A stretch of DNA of 54,868 nucleotides, taken from Faecimorpha stercoravium (GTDB lineage Bacteria; Bacillota; Clostridia; Lachnospirales; Bianqueaceae). The notes beneath the pieces were generated by a model. That model ran no database searches and was not told the DNA's origin. It saw only the letters and a list, made by a program, of their open reading frames with translations. The stretch's first letter is position 1, and the number at the start of each line of letters is the position of its first letter. The DNA lies in contig DVGT01000063.1 in assembly GCA_018712555.1 (NCBI GenBank), positions 1 through 54,868 of the forward strand. Reading direction: 5' to 3'. A program made the translations under genes and the position numbers. Below, in pieces: positions 42,618 through 51,976 of this stretch.

Positions 42618-44675
42618 CTACTGATATTGGAGCTGATACAGCTGATAGTAGATTCCCTTCTTCGCCAGGAGCTCCTGATGATTTCCCGCTTCCTGAATCC
42701 GCCCCTTATGCATCACGATAATCTTATCCGCATGCTGAATCGTTGAAAGACGATGCGCCACTACCAATGTGGTATGTCCCTTCATCAGCTTCTTCAGCGC
42801 ATCCTGAATCAGCTCTTCCGTCTCCGTATCAATATTGGCTGTAGCCTCATCCAGGATCAGAATGGCAGGGTGGAATACCAGGGTTCTGGCAAAGGACAAG
42901 AGCTGCCGCTGCCCGGCAGACAACGTGGCCCCGCGCTCATATACCTTCTCCTCGTATCCTCTGGGGAGTTTGCTGATAAACGCATCCGCATTCACATACC
43001 GAGCTGCCTCCTGAATCTCCGGTCCTGTGATCTCTGTATTCCGCAGACGAATGTTACTGGAGATATCTCCGGTGAACAAAAACACGTCCTGCAGCATCTG
43101 CCCAATGCAGTTTCTCAGGTCTGAAATCTTGTACTCCTTGATATTATGCCCATCCAGCAGGATCTCTCCCTTCTGAATGTCATAATATCGGCTGATCAGG
43201 TTGAGAATCGAGGTCTTCCCCGCCCCGGTTGCACCCACAAACGCTACCGACTGTCCCGGAAGCACCTCAAAGGATACATCCTTCAAGACCCATTGCCCTT
43301 CATCATAGGCAAACCAAACATGGCGGAACTCGATATGTCCCTGCGGATTTTTGAGTGGCAGCGGATTTTCAGACTCTGGAATCTTTTCATTATAATCCAT
43401 CAGAGAAAAAATCTTCTCTGCCGAGGCCATGGCCGAGAGCATGGTGTCAAACTGCTCTGCCAGCGTCTGAATCGGATTGAAGAATCGAGAGATATAGTCT
43501 GTAAAAATAACCAGTGTACCAATCGTCAGCGCACCGCCGAGGACGAGGCTTCCACCATATACCAGCACGATGATGACGCCCACGATATACAACAGATACA
43601 TGGCCGGACGATAGATGCCGAACAAAATCACCTGCCGCATACAGCTCTTTTTATAATCGGCATTGACTGCGTCAAACTGATCATATACCGGCTTCTCCTG
43701 CGCAAAGATCTGCACCAGACGCATGCCCGAGAAGTGCTCCGATAAGAAGATGTTGACCGTAGCCAGTTTTGTCCGCATGTTTCTATGGTTTCTGCGGGAA
43801 TGCTTACGGAAGATAAAAGTGGATACGGCTATGATGGGAATGACTGTAAACTCTGCAAGGGCCAGCTTCCAGTTGATTCCTATCATAACAATGATAATTC
43901 CACCCAACGTAAATACGCACTTAATTGTTGTAACAAGACAATTCGTATATAACTCGTTCAGGCCCTCCGTATCATTCGTCAGACGTGTAACCAGTTTCCC
44001 GACAGGCGTATCATTAAAGAACTCAATGTCAAGCCCCTGCACATGGTGATACAGATCATTTCGAATCGCATAGATGATCTTCTGCCCCACGTACCCCAGG
44101 AGAATACTCTGTGCAAAACTCGTCAAAAGTCCTGCTACCAGCAGCACAATGTACAAGATTGCCAAGCCCACAAGTTCCGAATAATCATTGCTCCTAAGGC
44201 CGGCCAGTTCATCGCGGCTTAGCAACGTGCGAATCACGATGCTTCCATCCCCCAGCAGAATCTCACTGCCGGAAACGGCGATCTCCTCTTCATGGCCTTT
44301 CATGGCCAGCAATTCTTTCGCCTGTTCCGCGTTCAGGTCCCCCATCATGTAATACTCATTTTCAATATAGAGCATGACCGCATAGGGTCCTTCTCCAGTA
44401 AGCTCCGATGGATCGATCGGGATGAGTCTGTATCCCGCCGCCTCGTATTCGGCATTTTCATCCGTCGCCGCTACACGGTAACTCTTATCATAGTGATTGA
44501 TCAGGTCATCTACTGCTTTTCCGATGATCACCGGCTGCGCCAGATCCGAGGTGACGATCAGGATGAGCATCAGAATACACAGAAAAATATGCGGAAAATA
44601 TGGCTTTGCATAATGTCCCAGCCGAATCAGGTTTCTGGAATCCTGATTCTTATAACCGACTTCGTAATCTTTCAT
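42618..44675 (-). CDS. ABC exporter half-transporter with complete catalytic Glu
   Basis: A 685-residue type IV ABC exporter subunit: six membrane segments and a C-terminal ATPase. Walker A is GATGAGKTS, the signature is changed to LSAGQ, and Walker B with catalytic Glu is LILDEATANID. Between the first two membrane segments lies an added domain of about 110 residues (about 50-160), likely outside the cell. With the upstream gene it forms a heterodimer: this subunit supplies the catalytic Glu, the partner the intact LSGGQ. Its ATG overlaps the partner's stop (TGATG). Substrate unknown; LmrCD/BmrCD-like pumps export drugs or peptides. Confidence 0.92.
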   Translation of the reverse strand: MKDYEVGYKNQDSRNLIRLGHYAKPYFPHIFLCILMLILIVTSDLAQPVIIGKAVDDLINHYDKSYRVAATDENAEYEAAGYRLIPIDPSELTGEGPYAVMLYIENEYYMMGDLNAEQAKELLAMKGHEEEIAVSGSEILLGDGSIVIRTLLSRDELAGLRSNDYSELVGLAILYIVLLVAGLLTSFAQSILLGYVGQKIIYAIRNDLYHHVQGLDIEFFNDTPVGKLVTRLTNDTEGLNELYTNCLVTTIKCVFTLGGIIIVMIGINWKLALAEFTVIPIIAVSTFIFRKHSRRNHRNMRTKLATVNIFLSEHFSGMRLVQIFAQEKPVYDQFDAVNADYKKSCMRQVILFGIYRPAMYLLYIVGVIIVLVYGGSLVLGGALTIGTLVIFTDYISRFFNPIQTLAEQFDTMLSAMASAEKIFSLMDYNEKIPESENPLPLKNPQGHIEFRHVWFAYDEGQWVLKDVSFEVLPGQSVAFVGATGAGKTSILNLISRYYDIQKGEILLDGHNIKEYKISDLRNCIGQMLQDVFLFTGDISSNIRLRNTEITGPEIQEAARYVNADAFISKLPRGYEEKVYERGATLSAGQRQLLSFARTLVFHPAILILDEATANIDTETEELIQDALKKLMKGHTTLVVAHRLSTIQHADKIIVMHKGRIQEAGNHQELLAKKGIYYQLYQLQYQ

Positions 44676-46444
44676 CAGGCTTCACCTCCATGTTCCGGAT
44701 GCTGATCTATCTCTGCCTCTAAAAGCTGTTTTTCATAGATCGTCTTGTAAATTCCCTCTTCCTGACTCAGTTCCTCGTGCCGGCCATGCTGTACCACCTT
44801 GCCCTCGTCAATCACAAGGATCTGATCCGCATGCTGAATGGTACTGATTCGATGCGCAATGATGATGGTCGTCTTACCCTGTCTGGTCTCTCGCAGACTG
44901 CGCAGGATATGCTCCTCCGTCTCCGTATCCACGGCGGATACCGCATCGTCCAGAATCAGGATCGGTGGATTCTTGACCAGGGCTCGCGCGATAGATACAC
45001 GCTGCTTCTGTCCGCCGGACAACGTAACACCCTGCTCTCCTACCACAGTCTCATATTGATCCGGAAAATCCACGATGTTATCGTGTACGTCCGCCATTTT
45101 TGCTGCCTCAATCACCTGTTCCATCGTGGCATCCCGGCAGCCGAACCGGATATTATTCGCAATGGTATCTGAAAACAGGAAGTTATCCTGCGGCACATAA
45201 CCGATCGAAGACCGCAGCGTATGCAAAGGATAATCCAGAATATCCCTGTCGTCAATCACCAGTTCTCCCCGTTTCGTGTTATACATGCGCAGCAGCAGTG
45301 AAACGAACGTTGTCTTTCCACTGCCCGTTCGTCCGATGATTCCTATAGTTTCCCCCTTCTTGATATGTACGCAAATATCCGACAGTGCATCGGTCTTCGT
45401 TCTGGGATACTGGAAATTCAGATGGTTATAATCAATCTTTCCCTCTACCACAGCCTTAGGATCCGCTGTTGGCAGATCGTAGATGTCAGACTTCGTATAC
45501 AGGATCGACTCCAGCCGAGCCAGCGAAGCATTTCCTTGTGAGAAGTTATTGATACAGCGCCCCATCCCTGACAGCGGGCCCGCCAGCATCAATAGATACT
45601 GTACGAAAGAAATGAAATCGCCTAGGCTAATCTGATTCACCATGGTCAGATATCCGCCGTATAGCAGGGTAATCAGCGTACTCACACCCGTAATTGTCCC
45701 GATAGAAGGCTCTAATACTGCCATGATGCGTGTCAGCGTCATGTTTTTCTTATAGTTGTCCTCTGCCCGCTGCCGAAAGACTTCTGCTTCTTTTTCTTCC
45801 TGAACAAAGGATTTGATGACTCGGATACCAGAAATGGATTCCTGCACCTCATCCGTCAGTTCTGCGAAAGACTCCTGCTTCTCCCGAAACTTTATATGAA
45901 TCAGTCTCCGCATTTTGATGCTGACAAAGGCCACCAACGGCATCGGGATAATGGCAATGAGCGTCAATGAGATATCCACATTGACCAACATCTGATACAG
46001 GACAAGCGTCAGCATGGTCACCGCATCCAACGCTGTGATGAAGCCATTCGCAAGCGTATTGCGCACTGCATTCAGATCATTCACGGCATACGCCATCAAA
46101 TCGCCCGATTTATTCTCATTATAGAAACGCAGCGGCAATGTCTCCAGATGCGCAAACAGATCTCCCCGGATATCATACTCAATCTTTCTAGAGGTTCCCA
46201 GGAAGAAATACCGCCACATAATACGGCCGGTAAAAACTCCAATTCCGATTAAACCCGCGAACAAAGCTACTCCCCAAAGATCTTCCATCGTATACAGTCC
46301 ATTTGCCAGGCCATCTGTCGTATCACCAATCAGCCTCGGCAAATATACCAAAGCCACGTTAACCAGGATGATTCCCACAATACCCAGTAAATAATGCCAC
46401 ATATATTTCTTCAGATATTTTCGAATATACGCGGACCGAAACAT
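44675..46444 (-). CDS. ABC exporter half-transporter with degenerate Walker B
   Basis: A 589-residue exporter subunit with six membrane segments and an ATPase containing Walker A GRTGSGKT and intact LSGGQ. Its Walker B, LILDDAVSAVD, has Asp where the catalytic Glu should be. This is the usual non-catalytic partner of heterodimeric exporters (as in TM287/288 and LmrCD). It comes first in the operon, and one base is shared with the next gene, giving coupled translation in equal amounts. A sigma-A type promoter lies just upstream. Confidence 0.92.
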   Translation of the reverse strand: MFRSAYIRKYLKKYMWHYLLGIVGIILVNVALVYLPRLIGDTTDGLANGLYTMEDLWGVALFAGLIGIGVFTGRIMWRYFFLGTSRKIEYDIRGDLFAHLETLPLRFYNENKSGDLMAYAVNDLNAVRNTLANGFITALDAVTMLTLVLYQMLVNVDISLTLIAIIPMPLVAFVSIKMRRLIHIKFREKQESFAELTDEVQESISGIRVIKSFVQEEKEAEVFRQRAEDNYKKNMTLTRIMAVLEPSIGTITGVSTLITLLYGGYLTMVNQISLGDFISFVQYLLMLAGPLSGMGRCINNFSQGNASLARLESILYTKSDIYDLPTADPKAVVEGKIDYNHLNFQYPRTKTDALSDICVHIKKGETIGIIGRTGSGKTTFVSLLLRMYNTKRGELVIDDRDILDYPLHTLRSSIGYVPQDNFLFSDTIANNIRFGCRDATMEQVIEAAKMADVHDNIVDFPDQYETVVGEQGVTLSGGQKQRVSIARALVKNPPILILDDAVSAVDTETEEHILRSLRETRQGKTTIIIAHRISTIQHADQILVIDEGKVVQHGRHEELSQEEGIYKTIYEKQLLEAEIDQHPEHGGEA

Positions 46445-46478
46445 TCTATAACCCCCATTTCACACATTCTTTACCTTT

Positions 46479-46507
46479 ATCATACTCCTGTTTCGCCTAA
46501 AACTCAA
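46479..46507 (-). promoter_or_regulatory. Promoter of the ABC exporter operon
   Basis: TTGAGT (46502-46507) and TATGAT (46479-46484) with a 17-base spacer on the minus strand, 35 bases before the start. Confidence 0.55.
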
Positions 46508-46616
46508 ATGTTTTTCGAAAGTGAACTCTTTACTCCATGTTTTCGACAGAATTATACGAATCTTACACTTTATAGCACACATTTTTCTGAATTCTGCGGA
46601 AACTAAACAAGATCCC

Positions 46617-46645
46617 TTGCTTTTTTTCGCTTCATCTTATATAAT
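46617..46645 (+). promoter_or_regulatory. Promoter of the DAHP synthase gene
   Basis: TTGCTT (46617-46622) and TATAAT (46640-46645) with a 17-base spacer, 43 bases before the start. No T-box or Trp/Tyr attenuator is visible in the short leader. Confidence 0.65.
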
Positions 46646-46687
46646 AAAAACTTGAAGGAAATTTTTTGAAAGAATGGAGGCTCTCTC

Positions 46688-47722
46688 ATGAGTTTTGAAT
46701 ATATTCGTACAATCCCCTCTTCTGAACATCTGAAGGCCCTCTTGCCTCTGAGCTCTGCAGGAGCGGCCATGCAGCAGGAAAAGGTTCAGGAAATCAAGGC
46801 TATCCTCTCCGGTCAGGATCCGCGTCTGATCCTGATCATCGGCCCCTGTTCTGCCGACAATGAGTTTGCCGTGCTGGAATATGCCACCCGCCTGGCCAAA
46901 GTGCAGGAGAAAGTTGCCGAAAAAATAATGATTGTGCCTCGTGTCTATACCAATAAGCCCCGTACTACGGGTGAGGGGTATAAGGGCATGCTGCATCAGC
47001 CGGATCCGAACGCGAAACCCAATGCATTCGAGGGCATCAAGGCCATCCGGCGCATGCATATCCGTGTACTCACGGAAACCGGCTTTGTCACCGCTGATGA
47101 AATGCTCTACCCCAGCAACTATGCCTTTTTAGACGATATTCTGGGCTACGTGGCTATCGGCGCGCGGTCTGTAGAAAATCAGGAGCATCGCCTGACCTGC
47201 AGCGGTCTCGATGTGCCTGTTGGCATGAAAAACGGTACCAGCGGCGACTTGTCCGTCATGTTTAATGCGATCAAGGCTGCCCAGTGCTCTCACGATTTTA
47301 TCTATCGCAATTGGGAGATTTCCACTACCGGCAATCCTTTTGCCCACGCAGTCCTTCGCGGTGGACTGGAGCATAACAGCGGTCGGAGTATTCCCAACTA
47401 TCATTACGAAGACTTACAGCACACTGCCGAAGCCTATGCCGAAAAGGGATTCGAAAACCCAGCCATCATCGTGGACTCCAATCATAACAACTCCGGAAAA
47501 CATTTCGACCAGCAGCCCCGCATCATTTCCGAGGTTCTGCACAGCATGCGTTACGACTCTCTTGTCGCCAAAATGGTCAAAGGATTCATGGTAGAAAGTT
47601 ATCTGGTGGATGGTGCGCAAAAGATTGGTCCCAATCAAATGTTCGGACAATCTATCACCGACCCCTGCCTGGGCTGGGAAGCGACGGAAGCCATGATCTA
47701 CGATATAGCCGACAAACTTTAA
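46688..47722 (+). CDS. aroF: 3-deoxy-7-phosphoheptulonate synthase (class I, AroFGH type)
   Basis: DAHP synthase condenses phosphoenolpyruvate and erythrose-4-phosphate, the first step to aromatic amino acids. The 344-residue protein matches the feedback-regulated class I-alpha layout, with LILIIGPCSADN, VPRVYTNKPRTTGEGYKG, a GARSVENQEHR stretch, KNGTSGD, and the metal-binding IVDSNHNNSGKH. AATGGAGG precedes the ATG. It is monocistronic, with its own promoter and a strong terminator. Which amino acid inhibits it cannot be read from sequence, so the symbol is a family label. Confidence 0.95.
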   Translation: MSFEYIRTIPSSEHLKALLPLSSAGAAMQQEKVQEIKAILSGQDPRLILIIGPCSADNEFAVLEYATRLAKVQEKVAEKIMIVPRVYTNKPRTTGEGYKGMLHQPDPNAKPNAFEGIKAIRRMHIRVLTETGFVTADEMLYPSNYAFLDDILGYVAIGARSVENQEHRLTCSGLDVPVGMKNGTSGDLSVMFNAIKAAQCSHDFIYRNWEISTTGNPFAHAVLRGGLEHNSGRSIPNYHYEDLQHTAEAYAEKGFENPAIIVDSNHNNSGKHFDQQPRIISEVLHSMRYDSLVAKMVKGFMVESYLVDGAQKIGPNQMFGQSITDPCLGWEATEAMIYDIADKL

Positions 47723-47764
47723 AAAAAGGGAGCTATCATTTCAAAGTGATAGCTCCTTTTTTTA
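47721..47764. terminator. Bidirectional terminator between aroF and the esterase cluster
   Basis: A7GGGAGCTATCA pairs with TGATAGCTCCT7 (one bulge, loop of about eight). It ends both the DAHP synthase transcript and the long pyr-esterase transcript, and holds the last esterase's stop codon. Confidence 0.9.
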
Positions 47765-48592
47765 GTTCCATAAGCGTCCTAGCCACTGCGTACAGAGTGG
47801 TACCCACTGTGCTACTTCCGGCAGAATCATCTCCGGATCGCCATTATCTGTACGATGATTGGCAAGCGCCAATCCATGTTTTCCCCGGGGAAACACATGA
47901 AGTTCAAAAGGTACGCCCTGATCCGCCAAAGCCTCCGCCATTCTCAGGCTGTTTCTCACCGGCACGGTCTGATCTGCCGCCGTATGCCAAAGGAACGTCG
48001 GAGGATTTTCGCTTGTCACATGCTGTGGCAAACAGATTGCCTTTCGAAGCTCCGGATCCTGAATGCGGCTGCCCAAAAGCCGATTTCCGAAGGACTTCGG
48101 ATCGCTCTCATCGTCTTTTGTCATCACGACCGCATAGCCCAGAATGGCGGCATCGGGTCGTGCCTGCCTTCCGCCAAGTCCCTCCTCTGCTAAAATCGGA
48201 GAATCCCAGAGCGTACTCAACGCCGCCGTCAGATGGCCCCCTGCGGAAAATCCGCACATGGCCACTTTCTCCGGATCCACACTCCACTCCTCCGCGTGCT
48301 GACGAATGAGCCGCATCGCCTTCGCCGCATCCAGGAGTGGCTGCGGATAATATCTTTCCGGCTGCAGACTGTAATACAGCACGAATGCCTGATACCCTGC
48401 CGCCGCAAACGCTAAGGCAATGGGTTCCGCCTCTCTGGGAGATAAATGCGTATAGCCGCCTCCGGGGCATACCATGACCGCAGGCAACCCATATCCTTCC
48501 GGATCCGCCGGCATCCTATCCTGCAGATAGGCAGTCAGATAGGGTCTTCCTTCTCCCAACTTCTCTTCTAACGGAATCTCTAAAACGCGCAT
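47762..48592 (-). CDS. Alpha/beta-hydrolase esterase, third tandem paralogue
   Basis: A 276-residue cytoplasmic alpha/beta hydrolase of the BD-FAE/acetyl-esterase type. It has the oxyanion motif CPGGGYTHLSPREAEP (about 42-57), nucleophile Ser116 in GFSAGGH, Asp in HTAADQTVPV and His in GKHGLALAN. Such enzymes remove acetyl groups from sugars or oligosaccharides. It is last of three tandem paralogues and the most diverged, with an added RQAR segment and a longer loop after VVMTKDDESDPKSFGNRLLG. It is separated from the second by 23 bases. Confidence 0.88.
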   Translation of the reverse strand: MRVLEIPLEEKLGEGRPYLTAYLQDRMPADPEGYGLPAVMVCPGGGYTHLSPREAEPIALAFAAAGYQAFVLYYSLQPERYYPQPLLDAAKAMRLIRQHAEEWSVDPEKVAMCGFSAGGHLTAALSTLWDSPILAEEGLGGRQARPDAAILGYAVVMTKDDESDPKSFGNRLLGSRIQDPELRKAICLPQHVTSENPPTFLWHTAADQTVPVRNSLRMAEALADQGVPFELHVFPRGKHGLALANHRTDNGDPEMILPEVAQWVPLCTQWLGRLWN

Positions 48593-48615
48593 TTCATAAC
48601 CCCCATTCTATGGAT

Positions 48616-49413
48616 TTATAACGTTCTCTGAAGCCAGTCCTTACATAATTTTATCCATTGCGCTACTTCCGGCAGTTCTCCATCGGGATTTCCCCCGGAA
48701 GTTCTACGGTTTGCTAGGGATAGCCCATGATGCCCGCTTGGGAACACGTGCAGTTCAAACGGAACCTTATGCTCTGCCAATGCTGCTGCCATCCGCAGGC
48801 TGCTCACCACGGGTACGGCCTGATCCGCTGCCGTATGCCATAAAAAGGTGGGCGGATTCTGCGCATTGACACGCGTCTCCAGAGACATCGCCCCGCGCTT
48901 CTCCTCCACTGCCTCTCCCAGAAGAGACTCGAAAGAACCCTCGTGGCACTTTCCCTTCTCTGAAGTGATGACGGGGTATCCCAGAATGACCGCATCAGGG
49001 CGCGCCTTCTCGTTAGAAATCCCCGCAGCCGCAATCACCGGATCATTCCATAGGCACCCTAGCAGAGCTGCCGCATGACCACCGGCCGAAAAACCACAGA
49101 CAGCGATACGCGCTGGATCCACGCACCACTCTTCCGCATGCTCCCGTATGGCAGCAAGCGCCCGGGCTCCATCCAGAAGCGGAGCCGGATATCTCTTGGG
49201 CGCCAGGCTGTAATACAGCACAAATACCTGATATCCCGCCGCCGCAAATTCCATCGCGATCGGTTCCGCCTCCCGCGGCGACAGATGCTGATATCCACCG
49301 CCGGGATACACTACGATCGCGGGCAGACGATAGTCTTCCGGATCGGCAGGCATCTTCTCCTGCAAATACGCAGTCATATAGACTTCCTGCAAAGGCACGT
49401 CAAATGTTCTCAT
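48616..49413 (-). CDS. Alpha/beta-hydrolase esterase, second tandem paralogue
   Basis: A 265-residue paralogue of its two neighbours, closest to the first: both share YYSLAPxRYPAPLLDGARAL, IAVCGFSAGGHAAALL, GISNEKARPDA or a close variant, and VPFELHVFPSGHHGLSLANR or a close variant. The triad Ser lies in GFSAGGH, Asp in TAADQAVPV and His in GHHGLS. No signal peptide. Its ATG (with GGGAGGATAAG upstream) overlaps the end of the first esterase by 14 bases. Confidence 0.88.
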   Translation of the reverse strand: MRTFDVPLQEVYMTAYLQEKMPADPEDYRLPAIVVYPGGGYQHLSPREAEPIAMEFAAAGYQVFVLYYSLAPKRYPAPLLDGARALAAIREHAEEWCVDPARIAVCGFSAGGHAAALLGCLWNDPVIAAAGISNEKARPDAVILGYPVITSEKGKCHEGSFESLLGEAVEEKRGAMSLETRVNAQNPPTFLWHTAADQAVPVVSSLRMAAALAEHKVPFELHVFPSGHHGLSLANRRTSGGNPDGELPEVAQWIKLCKDWLQRTL

Positions 49414-50227
49414 TGTTCTTATCCTCCCAAAGCCGTCTTAACCAGTCCTTACATAAACCGATCCACTGCGCCACCTCCGGATATTCCCGATCCGCGCTGC
49501 CACCGGATGTCCTTCTGTTGGCCAGCGCCAGTCCGTGACGCCCCTGCGGAAAAATATGCAGTTCAAAGGGAACCTGATTATCCGCCAATGCTTCTGCCAT
49601 CAGAATGCTGCTTTCTACCGGCACCAACTGGTCTGCCGCCGTATGCCACAGGAATGTCGGCGGGTTATCCTGACTTACACGCATCTCCAACGACATTTCA
49701 GTCCTTTTTGCCTCACACGCCTCTCCGAGCAGAGCCCGCAAGGAATCCTCGTGACAGATCCCCGGCCTGGAAGTGATGACAGGATACCCCAGAATCGCGG
49801 CATTCGGTCTGGCGGATTCATTAGAGATCCCGGCTTCCGCGATGACGGGATCCTTCCATAAACAACTCAAAAGAGCCGCCGCATGACCACCGGCCGAAAA
49901 TCCGCATACCGCAATCTTGTCCGGATCCACATGCCACTGTTCCGCATTCGTCCGAATCCAGCTGAGGGCCCTGGCCCCATCCAAGAGTGGGGCCGGATAT
50001 CTCTCGGGCGCCAGGCTGTAATACAATACAAAGGTCTGATATCCCGCCGCGGCAAACTCCATCGCAATCGGTTCTCCCTCTTTCGGCGCCAGATGTTCAT
50101 ATCCGCCACCCGGGAAAACGACGACGGCGGGCATCCGATAATCTTCCGGGTCCGCTGGCATCGGTTCCTGAATATAGGCTGTCAGATGTGCCATGCCCGT
50201 TCCCAAAGAATACTCCATAATCTGCAT
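49400..50227 (-). CDS. Alpha/beta-hydrolase esterase, first tandem paralogue
   Basis: A 275-residue esterase with FPGGGYEHLAPKEGEP, GFSAGGHAAAL (Ser), TAADQLVPVES (Asp) and GRHGLALANRRTSGG (His). It starts only 14 bases after the pyrD stop, with AAGGAG before the ATG, so it is expressed as the fifth gene of the pyrimidine operon. The probable role is deacetylation of an imported oligosaccharide or other small ester, perhaps linked to the pectin locus in this window; the pyr linkage gives no obvious substrate. Confidence 0.88.
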   Translation of the reverse strand: MQIMEYSLGTGMAHLTAYIQEPMPADPEDYRMPAVVVFPGGGYEHLAPKEGEPIAMEFAAAGYQTFVLYYSLAPERYPAPLLDGARALSWIRTNAEQWHVDPDKIAVCGFSAGGHAAALLSCLWKDPVIAEAGISNESARPNAAILGYPVITSRPGICHEDSLRALLGEACEAKRTEMSLEMRVSQDNPPTFLWHTAADQLVPVESSILMAEALADNQVPFELHIFPQGRHGLALANRRTSGGSADREYPEVAQWIGLCKDWLRRLWEDKNNENI

Positions 50228-50241
50228 TTCCTGGTTCTCCT

Positions 50242-51153
50242 TTATTCGATGATCCCCCGGATCTCATTGATATCGGTCACGCCTAACTTCTCCAACACTT
50301 GCGGCAATTCCTCTAATATTTTCACCGGCGCCATAGGATCCACCAGATTCGCAGTGCCGGTAGCTACGGCCGTCGCCCCAGCCATGATGAATTCTATCAC
50401 ATCCTCCGCCGTCATGACGCCGCCCATGCCGAGAATCGGAATCTGTACGGCCTTATGGACCTGATACACCATCCGCACCGCCACCGGCTTCACGGCCGGG
50501 CCTGAAAAACCGCCCATCTTCTGCGCCAAAATCGGTTTCTTTCGATAGATATCGATCCGCATGCCAAACAATGTGTTGATCAGCGATAGCGCATCCGCAC
50601 CCGCAGCCTCTGCCGCCTTGGCAATCTCGGTGATATCGGTCACATTGGGACTCAGTTTCACGATCAGCGGCTGTTTCGTACACTTTTTCACGGCAGCCAC
50701 TACCTTCTCCACCATCTTGGGATCCGTTCCAAATGTAACGCCGCCTTCTTTCACATTGGGACAGGAGATGTTCAGTTCCACCAGATCGACTCTGCTCTCT
50801 TCCTGCAATGCCTCGGACACGCGGCAGTACTCTTCGATGGAATGTCCCGCTGTATTCACGATGACGGCAGTATCGAACTGCTCCATGAAGGGCAAATCTT
50901 CCTTCTTCATCGCTTCCACACCCGGATTGTGCAGTCCCACAGAATTCAGCATGCCGCCGTATGTCTCTGCAATACGCGGTGTGGGATTGCCCGGCCATGC
51001 CACATCGGCCACACCCTTGAGTGTGACGCCCCCCAACAGCGATAAGTCATAGAACTGGCTATGTGCCTGTGGATTAAACGTTCCCGAGGCCGTCACCAAT
51101 GGGTTCTTCAGATCCACGCCGGCCAGATTGACGGACAAATTTACCTTACTCAT
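50242..51153 (-). CDS. pyrD: Dihydroorotate dehydrogenase B, catalytic subunit
   Basis: Oxidises dihydroorotate to orotate with FMN and passes electrons to PyrK. The 303-residue protein shows PLVTASGTF, NSVGLHNPG, the class 1 catalytic Cys131 in LNISCPNVKEGG, and FMN phosphate-binding GMGGVMTAEDVIEFIMAGA. It overlaps pyrK by four bases, so the two subunits are made together. This is the NAD-linked heterotetrameric type typical of Bacillota. Confidence 0.96.
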   Translation of the reverse strand: MSKVNLSVNLAGVDLKNPLVTASGTFNPQAHSQFYDLSLLGGVTLKGVADVAWPGNPTPRIAETYGGMLNSVGLHNPGVEAMKKEDLPFMEQFDTAVIVNTAGHSIEEYCRVSEALQEESRVDLVELNISCPNVKEGGVTFGTDPKMVEKVVAAVKKCTKQPLIVKLSPNVTDITEIAKAAEAAGADALSLINTLFGMRIDIYRKKPILAQKMGGFSGPAVKPVAVRMVYQVHKAVQIPILGMGGVMTAEDVIEFIMAGATAVATGTANLVDPMAPVKILEELPQVLEKLGVTDINEIRGIIE

Positions 51154-51953
51154 TGAAAGATCACATCCTCTCCCGGAAATACTGGCCCTAATTTACATAC
51201 GCCCTTTTTCATGATGCTGCCATCCGGCATCCGCAAATTCGCCGGACAGCCTGCGCAGGCGCCAAATCCGCAGCCCATTCTCTCCTCTAAGGAGAACCAG
51301 CTCTCCATGTTATAAGCAGTCTGCCAGTTCTGAATCGCCTTCATCATGGGAATCGGCCCACATGCGTAGAGTACCGCCTTAATCTTCTCATCCGTGAAAA
51401 TACGCTTATACTCCATGGCGTCAATCACATTCCCCATAAAACCACTGGCTCCATCATCACTGGCGGAAAAGACTTCTCCATAGGGATAAAATGCCTCTTC
51501 GATCCATGGTGTTGATCGGAATCCATTGAAGATGCGAATCGGCTTCTCCGGATATTTCTCATGCAATTTTCTCGCCAGAAACAGCATCGGGGGAATGCCC
51601 AGACCGCCGCCTACCAAAAATAACTCCCGCACATCCTCTTCGCCGCCTCTTTCTAACGGGAATCCGTTACCCAGCGGTCCCATCAGCCGCAGCATTGTCC
51701 CTGCTTCGTAGGTTGCAAAAACCTCTGTTCCCTTTCCCACTACCGCATAGATCAGAGTCAGGATTCCTTTCTCCGGATCCGCCTCGCAAATGCTGATGGG
51801 CCTGGGCAGCAGCATGGACGGATCATTCACATACAGATTGACAAATTGTCCTGGTTTTGCCTGGCGTGCCACCTCTGGCGCTTCCAACTCCATCTGCCAA
51901 ATTCCCGGCGCCAGCTCTTTCTGCTCCAGAATCTTTACTTCATCATAAAACAT
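51150..51953 (-). CDS. pyrK: Dihydroorotate dehydrogenase B, electron-transfer subunit
   Basis: PyrK carries FAD and a 2Fe-2S cluster and hands electrons from PyrD to NAD. The 267-residue protein has FAD-binding RPISICEA, a GGGLGIPPMLFLA nucleotide motif, and the C-terminal iron-sulfur Cys set in MGCGFGACAGCPANL and GVCKLGPVF. It lies 23 bases downstream of pyrF and overlaps pyrD by four bases. Confidence 0.96.
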   Translation of the reverse strand: MFYDEVKILEQKELAPGIWQMELEAPEVARQAKPGQFVNLYVNDPSMLLPRPISICEADPEKGILTLIYAVVGKGTEVFATYEAGTMLRLMGPLGNGFPLERGGEEDVRELFLVGGGLGIPPMLFLARKLHEKYPEKPIRIFNGFRSTPWIEEAFYPYGEVFSASDDGASGFMGNVIDAMEYKRIFTDEKIKAVLYACGPIPMMKAIQNWQTAYNMESWFSLEERMGCGFGACAGCPANLRMPDGSIMKKGVCKLGPVFPGEDVIFQ

Positions 51954-51976
51954 GTCTGTATTCCTTCTTTCTTATT

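Noticed and set aside
46445..46687. T-box or tryptophan-type riboswitch before DAHP synthase
   Set aside because: The leader after the predicted start is only about 35 bases and contains no specifier loop or terminator.
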